In this document: positions 27,608 to 34,799 of the stretch, piece by piece
How positions within the stretch are numbered: the stretch's first letter is position 1
Layout: every line of letters starts with the position of its first letter
Source: Shinella zoogloeoides
Lineage (GTDB): Bacteria; Pseudomonadota; Alphaproteobacteria; Rhizobiales; Rhizobiaceae
Length of the DNA stretch: 64,000 bases
NCBI RefSeq assembly: GCF_033705735.1
Contig: NZ_CP131130.1
Span: forward strand, 747,001 to 811,000
Direction: 5' to 3'
Position numbers and translations under genes: made by a program
The notes under the pieces: generated by a model
Told to the model about the DNA's origin: nothing
Database searches by the model: none
What the model saw: the letters and a program-made list of their open reading frames with translations, nothing else

Positions 27608-28392
27608 TCCGCTATTCCCCCGACATCGGGTGTTTCCCAGGCGAGATGCTGCCCGCCGTCGAGCGCTATCATTTGCCCCGTAATGGACGGCGTGTCGAAC
27701 AAAAAGCGAACTGTGCGGCCGAATTCCTCCAGTGAGGGGCCGCGGCGGAGGATCAATCCCTCCACCTGCGCCTGAAAGGCGGCATCGTCCTGGCGCTCGT
27801 TCGGCAGGGAGGGGCCGGGGCCGATGGCATTGACCCGCACCCGCGGTGCAAAGCTCTGCGCCATGGTCCGCGTCGCCATCCAGAGAGCGGATTTGGAGAG
27901 CGTATAGGAATAGTAACGCGGCGTCGGATTCCAGACGCGCTGGTCGATGATGTTGACGATCGAGCCCGCATGCTCCTCGGGAAGCTGCCGGACGAAATCG
28001 CGCGCAAGGATCGACGGCGCCTTAACGTGCACGGCGAAATGCCGGTCCCACAAGTCGTCGTCGAAGGCCTCCACGGTGTCGGGCTTGAACAGCGAGGCAT
28101 TGTTGACGAGGAGGTCGATCGGGCCGAGAGCGTCGTTGACGCGGTCCATCAGCCGCGCCGTCGCCGCGCCGTTTGCGAGGTCGCATTGCACCGCGGCCGC
28201 CCTGATGCCCTGTCCGACGAGCCCGCGGACCATGTCCTCGGCATCCTTCAGAGACCTGTTTGCATGGATGGCGACGGCAAAGCCATGTGCCGCGAGATCG
28301 TCCACGATGGCCTTGCCGATACGCTTTGCGCCGCCCGTCACGAGGGCCGTTTTCAAGGGCTGCTTCAAGAAAAGTCCGTCCTGCCGATTCAT
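27604..28392 (-). CDS. SDR-family oxidoreductase (pteridine-reductase-like)
   Basis: A 262-residue short-chain dehydrogenase/reductase. The cofactor motif TGGAKRIG (residues 19-26) has the TGxxxRxG form typical of pteridine reductases (PTR1, FolM) rather than the classical TGxxxGxG. NNASLF and an active-site pair in YSYTLSK follow. The segment [14 protein letters not shown], then [14 protein letters not shown], also recalls PTR1. It might reduce a pterin or folate, but that is inference. It is translationally coupled to uvrC, with no obvious functional link to repair. Confidence 0.85.
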   Translation of the reverse strand: MNRQDGLFLKQPLKTALVTGGAKRIGKAIVDDLAAHGFAVAIHANRSLKDAEDMVRGLVGQGIRAAAVQCDLANGAATARLMDRVNDALGPIDLLVNNASLFKPDTVEAFDDDLWDRHFAVHVKAPSILARDFVRQLPEEHAGSIVNIIDQRVWNPTPRYYSYTLSKSALWMATRTMAQSFAPRVRVNAIGPGPSLPNERQDDAAFQAQVEGLILRRGPSLEEFGRTVRFLFDTPSITGQMIALDGGQHLAWETPDVGGIAE

Positions 28393-28480
28393 TTGATTAA
28401 CCGGCCCAAGATATAGACATCTCTGCGCAGGCTTAAACTCCCCCGGAAAATTGGTTGCGGAAAAATTAACCGCAGAGGTG

Positions 28481-28500
28481 ACTTCAAAGTAATTTGAAGT
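28481..28500. promoter_or_regulatory. Palindrome ACTTCAAA-GTAA-TTTGAAGT, possible operator
   Basis: Two perfect 8-bp arms with a 4-bp spacer lie in the AT-rich region between the SDR and porin genes, about 230 bp before the porin start and 90 bp before the SDR start. It could control either gene. Confidence 0.45.
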
Positions 28501-28674
28501 ATATTTTACCGTATTCTTCGCTGATTGAAATCATGGTTAATGAATTTCCTGTTGTTCAAAAGTCACATCCAATTTGTGCCGCGTGTCTGCCACAATAATT
28601 TCATATTTTGGCTCTTTCATTTCCTCAATCTTTATTCAATTTCACCTCAACCGGGCGGGACTGAATTGGAAATG

Positions 28675-28708
28675 ACGACGCCCGTCAGCCTCCCAGAGAG
28701 GGCGTCGT
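28675..28708 (+). promoter_or_regulatory. Leader hairpin just upstream of the porin ribosome-binding site
   Basis: ACGACGCCC (28675-28683) pairs with GGGCGTCGT (28700-28708) around a 16-nt loop, ending about 7 nt before AAAGGAG. A stem here could stabilise the mRNA or present the loop to a small RNA, as happens for outer-membrane protein messages. It could also be a weak attenuator. Confidence 0.45.
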
Positions 28709-28726
28709 TTAGTAAAGGAGAATAAC

Positions 28727-29359
28727 ATGCGTACACTTATCGCTACCCTCGTCGCTTCGACCGTTTCGATGGTCGCCTTCCAGGCCGCTCACGCTGCCGA
28801 CGCCATCGACGAAGTTCCGCAGGCTCCGGCCGCCGAATATTCCGAGCCGGTCGTCAAGAACTGGTCGGGCGCCTATCTCGGTGGCACCGCCACCTGGCAG
28901 AACGGCAAGTTCAACGGCCAGGGCAAGAACCGCGCGCACGGCTTCGGCGGCGGCGTCTATGGCGGTTACAACATGCAGAGCGGCCAGATGGTCTATGGCG
29001 GCGAAGCCGACCTGAACTATTCGGGTGTCGATAACTCGGCCAACGGCTTCAAGGCCAAGCAGGGCGCCAACGGCTCGATTCGCGGCCGCGTCGGCGTCGA
29101 TCTGAACCCGGTTCTGGTTTACGGCACGGCTGGTGTTGCGGCCTCGAACTTCGAGGTTAAGAGCGCTGCCGGCAAGGACGACGCGACCATGCTCGGCCTG
29201 ACGGCCGGTGCAGGTGTGGAAGCTTTCGTCACCGACAACGTTACCGCTCGCGTCGAATACCGCTACACCGACTACGGCAAGAAGAATTTCCGTGGCGCCG
29301 CTCAGAAGACCGGCTTCGAGGACCACAGCATCCGCGTCGGTATGGGCGTGAAGTTCTAA
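28727..29359 (+). CDS. Outer-membrane protein, Omp25/RopB/Omp31 family
   Basis: A 210-residue small beta-barrel protein. A signal peptide (1-23) ends in AHAAD. The mature start DAIDEVPQAP matches Brucella Omp25 and rhizobial RopB. Alternating strand patterns run through GGVYGGYNMQSGQMVYGGEAD and RGRVGVDLNPVLVYGTAG. ARVEYRYTDYGKKNF follows, and the last strand ends in a C-terminal phenylalanine (VGMGVKF) recognised by the Bam machinery. These proteins are abundant, contact LPS or peptidoglycan and affect envelope integrity. Several paralogues usually exist, so I give no symbol. Confidence 0.92.
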   Translation: MRTLIATLVASTVSMVAFQAAHAADAIDEVPQAPAAEYSEPVVKNWSGAYLGGTATWQNGKFNGQGKNRAHGFGGGVYGGYNMQSGQMVYGGEADLNYSGVDNSANGFKAKQGANGSIRGRVGVDLNPVLVYGTAGVAASNFEVKSAAGKDDATMLGLTAGAGVEAFVTDNVTARVEYRYTDYGKKNFRGAAQKTGFEDHSIRVGMGVKF

Positions 29360-29383
29360 GCCGTCACGGCTCAGGAAATGCGG

Positions 29384-29411
29384 AAAGGCCGGGCGAAAGC
29401 CCGGCCTTTTT
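29384..29411 (+). terminator. Strong intrinsic terminator of the porin gene
   Basis: AAAGGCCGGGC (29384-29394) pairs with GCCCGGCCTTT (29399-29409) around a GAAA tetraloop and runs into TTTTT. It may also serve the convergent GST gene. Confidence 0.88.
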
Positions 29412-29422
29412 GTATTGTGCCC

Positions 29423-30013
29423 TCAGCCCTTGAACATCGCATAGTCGGGGAAGACGGCCTCGAAGCGGGTGAGGTAGCGCTTCAGCTTCGGCCGGCCGCG
29501 CTGCCATTTTCCGGCGAAGCGCATCTCGATGTAGCGCAGCATGGCGGCGAGAGCGAAGTGGCCGGCATGCGGTTTCTTGCCGAGGCACGGCATGTTGGCT
29601 TCGAGGTGATCGAGCGCGCGCTCGACTTTCTGCCACTGGCGGTCGATCCAGGGCTGGTGGACCTTGTCCTCCGGCCGCGTGCGGCGTTCGTAGACGATGG
29701 AGAGCAGGCTGTCGCAGATGCCGTCGGCGGTCGCCTCCAGCACGTCGACCTCTGTGCGCTTGGCGGCGTTGCGCGGATAGAGCGTGCCGCGCGTCTGGCG
29801 GTCGATATAGTTCATGATCGCCCGGCTGTCATAGACGGCGAGCCCATCGTCGGTGAGAAGCGTCGGAATCTTGCCGAGCGGATTCGCGGCCAGCAGCTCA
29901 GCCGGGTTCGCATTGGTGTCGACGACGACCGCATCGACCGGAAGGCCGGCATAATGGGCGGCCATGCGCACCTTGGTAGAATAGGGCGAGGCATCGGAAT
30001 AGAAGATCTTCAT
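29423..30013 (-). CDS. Glutathione S-transferase family protein
   Basis: A 196-residue GST with an N-terminal thioredoxin fold: KIFYSDASPYSTKVRMAAHY carries SPYSTKVR where the catalytic Ser or Cys sits. KIPTLLTDDG contains the cis-proline, and YDSRAIMNYID follows. The C-terminal domain is all-helical. The ATG at 30013 is chosen because the family N-terminus begins there; frames continuing upstream overlap the RNase gene. It lies 14 bp downstream of the RNase T2 gene and could be co-transcribed with it. Confidence 0.88.
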   Translation of the reverse strand: MKIFYSDASPYSTKVRMAAHYAGLPVDAVVVDTNANPAELLAANPLGKIPTLLTDDGLAVYDSRAIMNYIDRQTRGTLYPRNAAKRTEVDVLEATADGICDSLLSIVYERRTRPEDKVHQPWIDRQWQKVERALDHLEANMPCLGKKPHAGHFALAAMLRYIEMRFAGKWQRGRPKLKRYLTRFEAVFPDYAMFKG

Positions 30014-30027
30014 GGGCGTTTCCTGTT

Positions 30028-30762
30028 CTAGCGGATGGGCGGTTGTTCGATGGACTGGGCGCGGCAGGCGGCACGGTCGACGGCGGGACAGGTACGGAAG
30101 GCGAGGTCCGCCGTCATGCAGATGCGGACCTCCTCCAGTCGGCCGTCCTCGCAGGTGACGGCGATGCCCTTGGGGTCGAGCCCGGGATTGGCGGCGATGA
30201 AGGCGCTTTCCACCGTGTCGGGCGAAAGACGACGGCCGCCTCGGCCCGCCTCGGCCGGAATGCGAATGCGCTCGAAGGCGGCGCGCACCGTGGCGAAATA
30301 ATCCTTCTGGGAAAGGCCCGAGCAACTGCCATGCTTGCGCCATTCGTGGCCGACCAGGCCCATGGAGGGAATGATGTCGAGAACGGTGCGCCCGAGGCTT
30401 TCCGGCACGCGGTCCGATTCCCGCGTCGAGCAATATTCCGGATAGCCGCGCTCGTTCTGTGGCCAGAGCCCGTGCACGATGAAGCCGTTGTTCTCACCGC
30501 GGCGGCACTGCTGCGTCCTGCCGCCGGCATCGTTGTCCGCGCACCAGGTCGGCGACCAGGAGAGCGAGAGGACGTAGAAGTCGAAGCCCTTGCCGAGCGG
30601 TGCCTGTGCCCGCTTTTCCGGCGCAGCATGATTCGTCTCGGGCTTGGCCTTCCCGGCCGGCTTTTCCTCGCCGCAGCTGGAAAGCGCGGCCATGCCGGCG
30701 AGGAGCAGCGGGACGAGGATGGAGGAGGGCCGCCGCATCATGGCGCGGCCGCGGGCAAGCAT
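30028..30762 (-). CDS. Ribonuclease T2 family lipoprotein
   Basis: RNase T2 enzymes are secreted endoribonucleases that cut via 2',3'-cyclic phosphates. The 244-residue product has both catalytic segments: CAS1 at FIVHGLWPQ and CAS2 at HEWRKHGSC, including the two active-site histidines. Paired cysteines suit periplasmic disulfides. The N-terminus is a lipoprotein signal with lipobox LSSC, so the enzyme should be lipid-anchored, facing the periplasm. The start is uncertain: ATG at 30762 (chosen, GGGAG about 11 nt upstream), 30741 or 30738. The region upstream in frame is antisense to the next gene and not part of it. Confidence 0.87.
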   Translation of the reverse strand: MLARGRAMMRRPSSILVPLLLAGMAALSSCGEEKPAGKAKPETNHAAPEKRAQAPLGKGFDFYVLSLSWSPTWCADNDAGGRTQQCRRGENNGFIVHGLWPQNERGYPEYCSTRESDRVPESLGRTVLDIIPSMGLVGHEWRKHGSCSGLSQKDYFATVRAAFERIRIPAEAGRGGRRLSPDTVESAFIAANPGLDPKGIAVTCEDGRLEEVRICMTADLAFRTCPAVDRAACRAQSIEQPPIR

Positions 30763-30815
30763 GTCATGAAGGTCTCCCGGTTCGGCGCGCGATTGTTGCC
30801 GCCGAACGCCAAAGG

Positions 30816-31676
30816 TCAAGAGGCCTTCGCTTCTCCCGCAAGCCAGAAAGCGCGCGCCGAAGCGAAACGATCCTGCGCCAGCCGCTCCTTGAGGAAGGGC
30901 AGCAGCACGTCGAGCTCCTGCTTCAGCGTGAAGGGCGGGTTGACGACGATGAGGCCGGAGCCGGTCAATCCCGTCGTCTCCCGGTCGCTCTTCACGGTAA
31001 GCTCGGCGCAGAGCATCTTGGCAATGCCCGTCTCCTTCAGCGCCTTGTGGAAGGCGGCGATCGGCGCGTTCTTCTTCAGCGGATACCACAGGCAATAGAC
31101 CCCGCCGGCAAAGCGGCGCACGGCCTTTTCCAGCCCCTCGACCATCCGCTCGTATTCGCCCTCGATCTCGAAAGGCGGGTCGACCAGCACGATGCCGCGC
31201 TTTTCCTTCGGCGGCAGATGCGCGCCGAGCGAAAGCCAGCCGTCGAGATGGGTGATGCGGCTCTGGAAATCGCCGTCGAAGAGGCGGTGCAGGGTCTCGT
31301 AATCGTCCGGATGCAGCTCCATGGCCGAAAGCCGGTCCTGCGGGCGGAGCAGCATGCGGGCAAGTTTTGGCGAGCCGGGATAATGGGTTAGCCCGCCTTG
31401 CGGATTCAGTTCCTGAATGACCTTGAGATAAGGTTCAAGGATGGCGGCCACCGCCGGCGGCATGTCGCCTTCCAGCAGCCGGCCGATGCCGTCGCGCCAC
31501 TCGCCGGTCTTCTGCGCCTCCTCGCTGGAAAGGTCGTAGAGCCCGATGCCGGCATGGGTATCGAGCACGCGGAAGGCCTTGTCCTTGCCCTGCATATAGG
31601 TGACGAGGCGGGCGAGCACGGCATGTTTCAGCACGTCTGCGAAATTGCCGGCATGGTAGATGTGGCGGTAGTTCAT
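30816..31676 (-). CDS. rlmJ: 23S rRNA (adenine(2030)-N6)-methyltransferase RlmJ
   Basis: RlmJ methylates A2030 of 23S rRNA using S-adenosylmethionine. The 286-residue protein starts MNYRHIYHAGNFADVLKH, the typical RlmJ opening. It has the SAM-binding segment VLDTHAGIGLYDL (about 37-49) and the DPPF catalytic motif (VDPPFEIEGEYERM, near residue 165). Length agrees with E. coli RlmJ (280). I start at the ATG at 31676; the stop-free frame continuing upstream for another 2.5 kb is antisense to the molybdopterin oxidoreductase gene. Confidence 0.94.
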   Translation of the reverse strand: MNYRHIYHAGNFADVLKHAVLARLVTYMQGKDKAFRVLDTHAGIGLYDLSSEEAQKTGEWRDGIGRLLEGDMPPAVAAILEPYLKVIQELNPQGGLTHYPGSPKLARMLLRPQDRLSAMELHPDDYETLHRLFDGDFQSRITHLDGWLSLGAHLPPKEKRGIVLVDPPFEIEGEYERMVEGLEKAVRRFAGGVYCLWYPLKKNAPIAAFHKALKETGIAKMLCAELTVKSDRETTGLTGSGLIVVNPPFTLKQELDVLLPFLKERLAQDRFASARAFWLAGEAKAS

Positions 31677-31778
31677 GGAGCAAGGCCCGGGATCGTCCGC
31701 AATGATGCGTCGATGAATTGTTGCGATGGTAGAACGTTTTGCCTTTTGGCCGTTTGCGCTCTGCAATATAGAAAAGCC

Positions 31779-33893
31779 ATGAACGTTGCGACCCCTCATC
31801 TCGGAAAACCGCGGATCGGCCATTCGGCTTGCCCGCACGACTGTCCCTCGACCTGCGCCCTCGATATCGAGATCGATGCGGAAGGCCGCATGGGCCGCGT
31901 CAGGGGCAGCGCCGACAACAGCTATACGGCCGGCGTCATCTGCGCCAAGGTCGCCCGTTACGCCGAACGTCTCTACCATCCCGACCGGCTGATGAAGCCG
32001 CAGGTCCGCAAGGGCGCCAAGGGCAGCGGCGAATGGGCCGACATCTCCTGGGAAGCCGCATTGGACGCCATCGCCGAAGCCTTCGTCAAGGCCGAGCAGG
32101 CGCATGGCACGGAGGCGGTCTGGCCCTATTATTACGCCGGCACGATGGGCCTCGTGCAGCGCGATTCCATCGAGCGCCTGCGCCATGCGAAACGCTATTC
32201 CGGCTTCTTCGATTCCATCTGCACCAATCCGGCCTGGACGGGCTTCACCATGGGCGCCGGCACGCTGCGCGGCCCCGATCCGCGCGAGATGGCGAAGTCC
32301 GACTGCGTGGTGATCTGGGGCACGAACGCCGTCTCCACGCAGGTCAACGTGATGACCCACGCCGTGAAGGCGCGCAAGGAGCGGGGCGCGAAGATCGTCG
32401 TCATCGACGTCTATGACAATCCGACGATGAAGCAGGCCGACCTCGCGCTGAAGCTCAAGCCGGGCACCGACGCCGCGCTCGCCTGCGCCGTCATGCATGT
32501 CGCGTTCCGTGACGGTTATGCCGACCGCGCCTATATGGAAAAGTTCGCCGACGATCCGGCCGGCCTCGAGGCCCACCTTTTGACCCGCAATCCGCAATGG
32601 GCGGCCGACATCACAGGCCTTGCCGTCGAGGAGATCGAGGCTTTCGCCGCGCTCGTCGGGAAGACGAAGAAAAGCTTCTTCCGTCTCGGCTACGGCTTCA
32701 CCCGCAGCCGCAACGGCGCGGTCTCCATGCATGCCGCGCTTTCCGTCGCCACGGTTCTCGGCTCCTGGCAATATGAGGGCGGCGGCGCGTTCCACAGCAA
32801 TTCCAGCATCTTCCATCTGCGCAAGGGCGAGCTGACGGGCGCGAAATTCGTCGATCCGGATATCCGCATGCTCGACCAGTCGCAGATCGGCCGCATCCTG
32901 ACGGGCGATGCCGTCGCGCTGCGCGATCGCGGCCCGGTCACGGCCATGCTGATCCAGAACACCAACCCCGCGAATGTCGCGCCCGAACAGCGCCTCGTGA
33001 AGCAGGGCTTTCTGCGCGACGACCTCTTCGTCGCCGTGCACGAGCAGTTCATGACCGATACGGCAAAGCTCGCCGATATCGTGCTGCCCGCCACCATGTT
33101 CGTCGAGCATGACGACATCTACCGCGGCGGCGGCCACCAGCACATCCTGCTCGGCCCCAAGCTCGTCGAGCCGCCGGCGACCGTGCGCACCAACCTCTTC
33201 GTCATCGAGGAACTGGCAAGGCGCCTCGGCGTCGCCGACCTGCCGGGCTTCGGCCTTTCCGAGCAGCAGCACATCACCCGCATGCTGCCCTATTACGAGA
33301 TGGATTTCGACGGGCTGAAAGAAGAGAAGTGGCTCGACTGCCAGCCGGATTTCGAGACGGCGCATTTTTCCAAGGGCTTCGGCTTCCCCGACGGCAGGTT
33401 CCGCTTCCGCCCGAACTGGACCAACACGCCGGCTCCCAACAAGCCGCCGAAGGTGCTCGGGGCCTTCGGCCCGCACGAGGCGCTGCCGGCCTTCCCGGAT
33501 TATGTGACCGTGATAGAGACGGCGGATGCCGACCACCCGTTCCGCCTCGCGACATCGCCTGCCCGCACCTTCCTCAACTCTACCTTTTCGGAAGGCAGGA
33601 GCTCGCGCGAGCGGGAAGGGCGGCCGGAGGTGATGATCCACCCCGACGACGCGGCAACGCAGGGCATCGAGCCGGGCGACATCGTGCGCCTCGGCAACAG
33701 GCGCGGCGACATCCGCCTGCATGCGAAGGTCACGGGGGAGGCCAAGCCCGGCGTGCTCATCGCCGAAGGCATCTGGCCGAATTCCGCCCATCTCGACGGG
33801 GAGGGCATCAACGTGCTGACCGGCGCCGATCCCATCGCGCCCTATGGCGGCGCGGCCTTCCACGACAACCATGTCTGGCTGCGCAAGGCCTGA
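31779..33893 (+). CDS. Molybdopterin-dependent oxidoreductase (BisC/formate dehydrogenase-like family)
   Basis: A 704-residue cytoplasmic enzyme of the DMSO reductase superfamily. A 4Fe-4S motif near the N-terminus (CPHDCPSTC, then ICAKV) is followed by the molybdopterin domains. WGTNAVSTQVNVMTHAVKA, IQNTNPANVAPEQ and LPATMFVEHDDIYRGGG bind the bis-MGD cofactor. A C-terminal dinucleotide-binding domain begins near PFRLATSP. There is no Tat signal and no dedicated subunits nearby. The substrate cannot be deduced. It is divergent from rlmJ and followed 16 bp later by a Nudix gene, probably one operon. Confidence 0.9.
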   Translation: MNVATPHLGKPRIGHSACPHDCPSTCALDIEIDAEGRMGRVRGSADNSYTAGVICAKVARYAERLYHPDRLMKPQVRKGAKGSGEWADISWEAALDAIAEAFVKAEQAHGTEAVWPYYYAGTMGLVQRDSIERLRHAKRYSGFFDSICTNPAWTGFTMGAGTLRGPDPREMAKSDCVVIWGTNAVSTQVNVMTHAVKARKERGAKIVVIDVYDNPTMKQADLALKLKPGTDAALACAVMHVAFRDGYADRAYMEKFADDPAGLEAHLLTRNPQWAADITGLAVEEIEAFAALVGKTKKSFFRLGYGFTRSRNGAVSMHAALSVATVLGSWQYEGGGAFHSNSSIFHLRKGELTGAKFVDPDIRMLDQSQIGRILTGDAVALRDRGPVTAMLIQNTNPANVAPEQRLVKQGFLRDDLFVAVHEQFMTDTAKLADIVLPATMFVEHDDIYRGGGHQHILLGPKLVEPPATVRTNLFVIEELARRLGVADLPGFGLSEQQHITRMLPYYEMDFDGLKEEKWLDCQPDFETAHFSKGFGFPDGRFRFRPNWTNTPAPNKPPKVLGAFGPHEALPAFPDYVTVIETADADHPFRLATSPARTFLNSTFSEGRSSREREGRPEVMIHPDDAATQGIEPGDIVRLGNRRGDIRLHAKVTGEAKPGVLIAEGIWPNSAHLDGEGINVLTGADPIAPYGGAAFHDNHVWLRKA

Positions 33894-33909
33894 CGCCGAA
33901 GGGTATTCC

Positions 33910-34506
33910 ATGTCCGCAGAAAAGCAGTCGTCCGTCCGTATCGTCGAGCAGCAGACGGTCTGGAAGCGTTTCATCCATTTGCGCACCCTCGTCCTCGAAC
34001 AGACCCGCGCCGACGGCCGGGTCGAGTTCCTCGACCGCGAGGTGCACGACCACGGCGCGGCGGCGGCGATCCTCCTCGTCGATCCGGTGCGCCAGACGGT
34101 CGTGCTGGTGCGCCAGTTCCGCCCCGGCGCCTTCCTCGGCGGCCACCCAGACGGTTTCCTCCTCGAAATACCTGCCGGCCTTCTTGACGACGACAGCCCG
34201 GAAGACGCCATCAGCCGCGAGGCGATGGAGGAAACGGGCTACGCGGTCAGCGACCTGCGCCACGTCTTCGACATGTATCCCAGCCCCGGTACGCTGACGG
34301 AGCATGTCTCCTGCTTCGCCGCCCATATCGATAGCGCCAGGCGCGACGGCAAGGGCGGCGGCGTGGACGGCGAGGGCGAGGATATCGAGATCATCGAAAT
34401 GCCCATCGACGAGGCCTGCGCCCTGATCGCCACCGGCGGCATCGTCGATTCAAAGACGATCATGATGCTGCAATGGCTGATGTTGAATCGCGAGGCGTTC
34501 GCCTGA
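33910..34506 (+). CDS. nudK: Nudix hydrolase, GDP-mannose pyrophosphatase NudK-like
   Basis: A 198-residue Nudix enzyme. The Nudix region reads GLLDDDSPEDAISREAMEETGY (split as GLLDDDSPEDA and ISREAMEETGY, about residues 92-113) with the metal-binding REAMEE. The flanks match E. coli NudK well: VRQFRPGAFL, MYPSPGTLTEHVSCF, and a Gly-rich loop before EDIEIIEMP. NudK-type enzymes cleave GDP-mannose and related sugar nucleotides. I start at the ATG at 33910, 16 bp after the oxidoreductase stop. The pairing with a molybdopterin enzyme suggests nucleotide or cofactor housekeeping, but this is speculative. Confidence 0.82.
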   Translation: MSAEKQSSVRIVEQQTVWKRFIHLRTLVLEQTRADGRVEFLDREVHDHGAAAAILLVDPVRQTVVLVRQFRPGAFLGGHPDGFLLEIPAGLLDDDSPEDAISREAMEETGYAVSDLRHVFDMYPSPGTLTEHVSCFAAHIDSARRDGKGGGVDGEGEDIEIIEMPIDEACALIATGGIVDSKTIMMLQWLMLNREAFA

Positions 34507-34533
34507 ACGGCACGGTGATTCCCTTGCCGCTTG

Positions 34534-34671
34534 CCCCTCACCCTAACCCTCTCCCCGCAGGCGGGGAGAGGGGACGTGCCCCACGCTACGTCAAAGATTC
34601 GGGAAACCGGTGCGGCATATCCCCTTCGCCCCGCTTGCGGGGAGAAGGTGGCCGGCAGGCCGGATGAGGGG
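34534..34671. repeat. RIME-like intergenic mosaic element, copy 2
   Basis: A 138-bp element with outer CCCCTCA and TGAGGGG. A 12-bp stem of CCCTCTCCCCGC against GCGGGGAGAGGG with an AG loop lies at 34547-34572. A second stem at 34623-34648 (CCTTCGCCCCGC against GCGGGGAGAAGG, TT loop) is followed by GGCCGGCAGGCC. Its right half is almost identical to the copy at 14480-14624. It fills the gap between the Nudix gene and the aspS promoter. Confidence 0.78.
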
Positions 34672-34699
34672 CTGGCACCCGGCCTTTCCCCCGCCAAGC

Positions 34700-34728
34700 C
34701 TTGACAAACGGCCGCCACCATGCGCTTT
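34700..34728 (+). promoter_or_regulatory. Possible sigma-70 promoter of aspS
   Basis: A perfect rhizobial -35 box CTTGAC (34700-34705) is followed after 17 bp by CGCTTT (34723-34728), a weak -10. It sits about 70 bp before the aspS start, just after the mosaic repeat. Confidence 0.4.
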
Positions 34729-34799
34729 TCCGCGCGATTTTCTTGGGTAGCTGCGCCGGGACCTTCCCGCGCGGCCTGTCAGCATTTCAGGATACCACG

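Larger units (their letters stand above)
28393..28726. promoter_or_regulatory. AT-rich promoter and leader region of the Omp25/RopB-like porin gene
   Basis: This 334-bp gap is visibly AT-richer than its surroundings. It holds the start region of the SDR gene (minus) and the promoter and long 5' leader of the porin gene (plus). It contains the palindrome at 28481-28500 and a leader hairpin at 28675-28708, listed separately. AAAGGAG at 28715-28720 is the ribosome-binding site. No protein-coding frame looks real here. Confidence 0.55.

Noticed and set aside
31677..34211. A stop-free minus-strand frame of more than 2.5 kb continuing upstream from rlmJ
   Set aside because: It is antisense to the molybdopterin oxidoreductase and Nudix genes, whose conserved motifs are clear. 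Its own translation is Arg/Asp/His-rich with no recognisable domain. Long antisense frames are common in GC-rich DNA.
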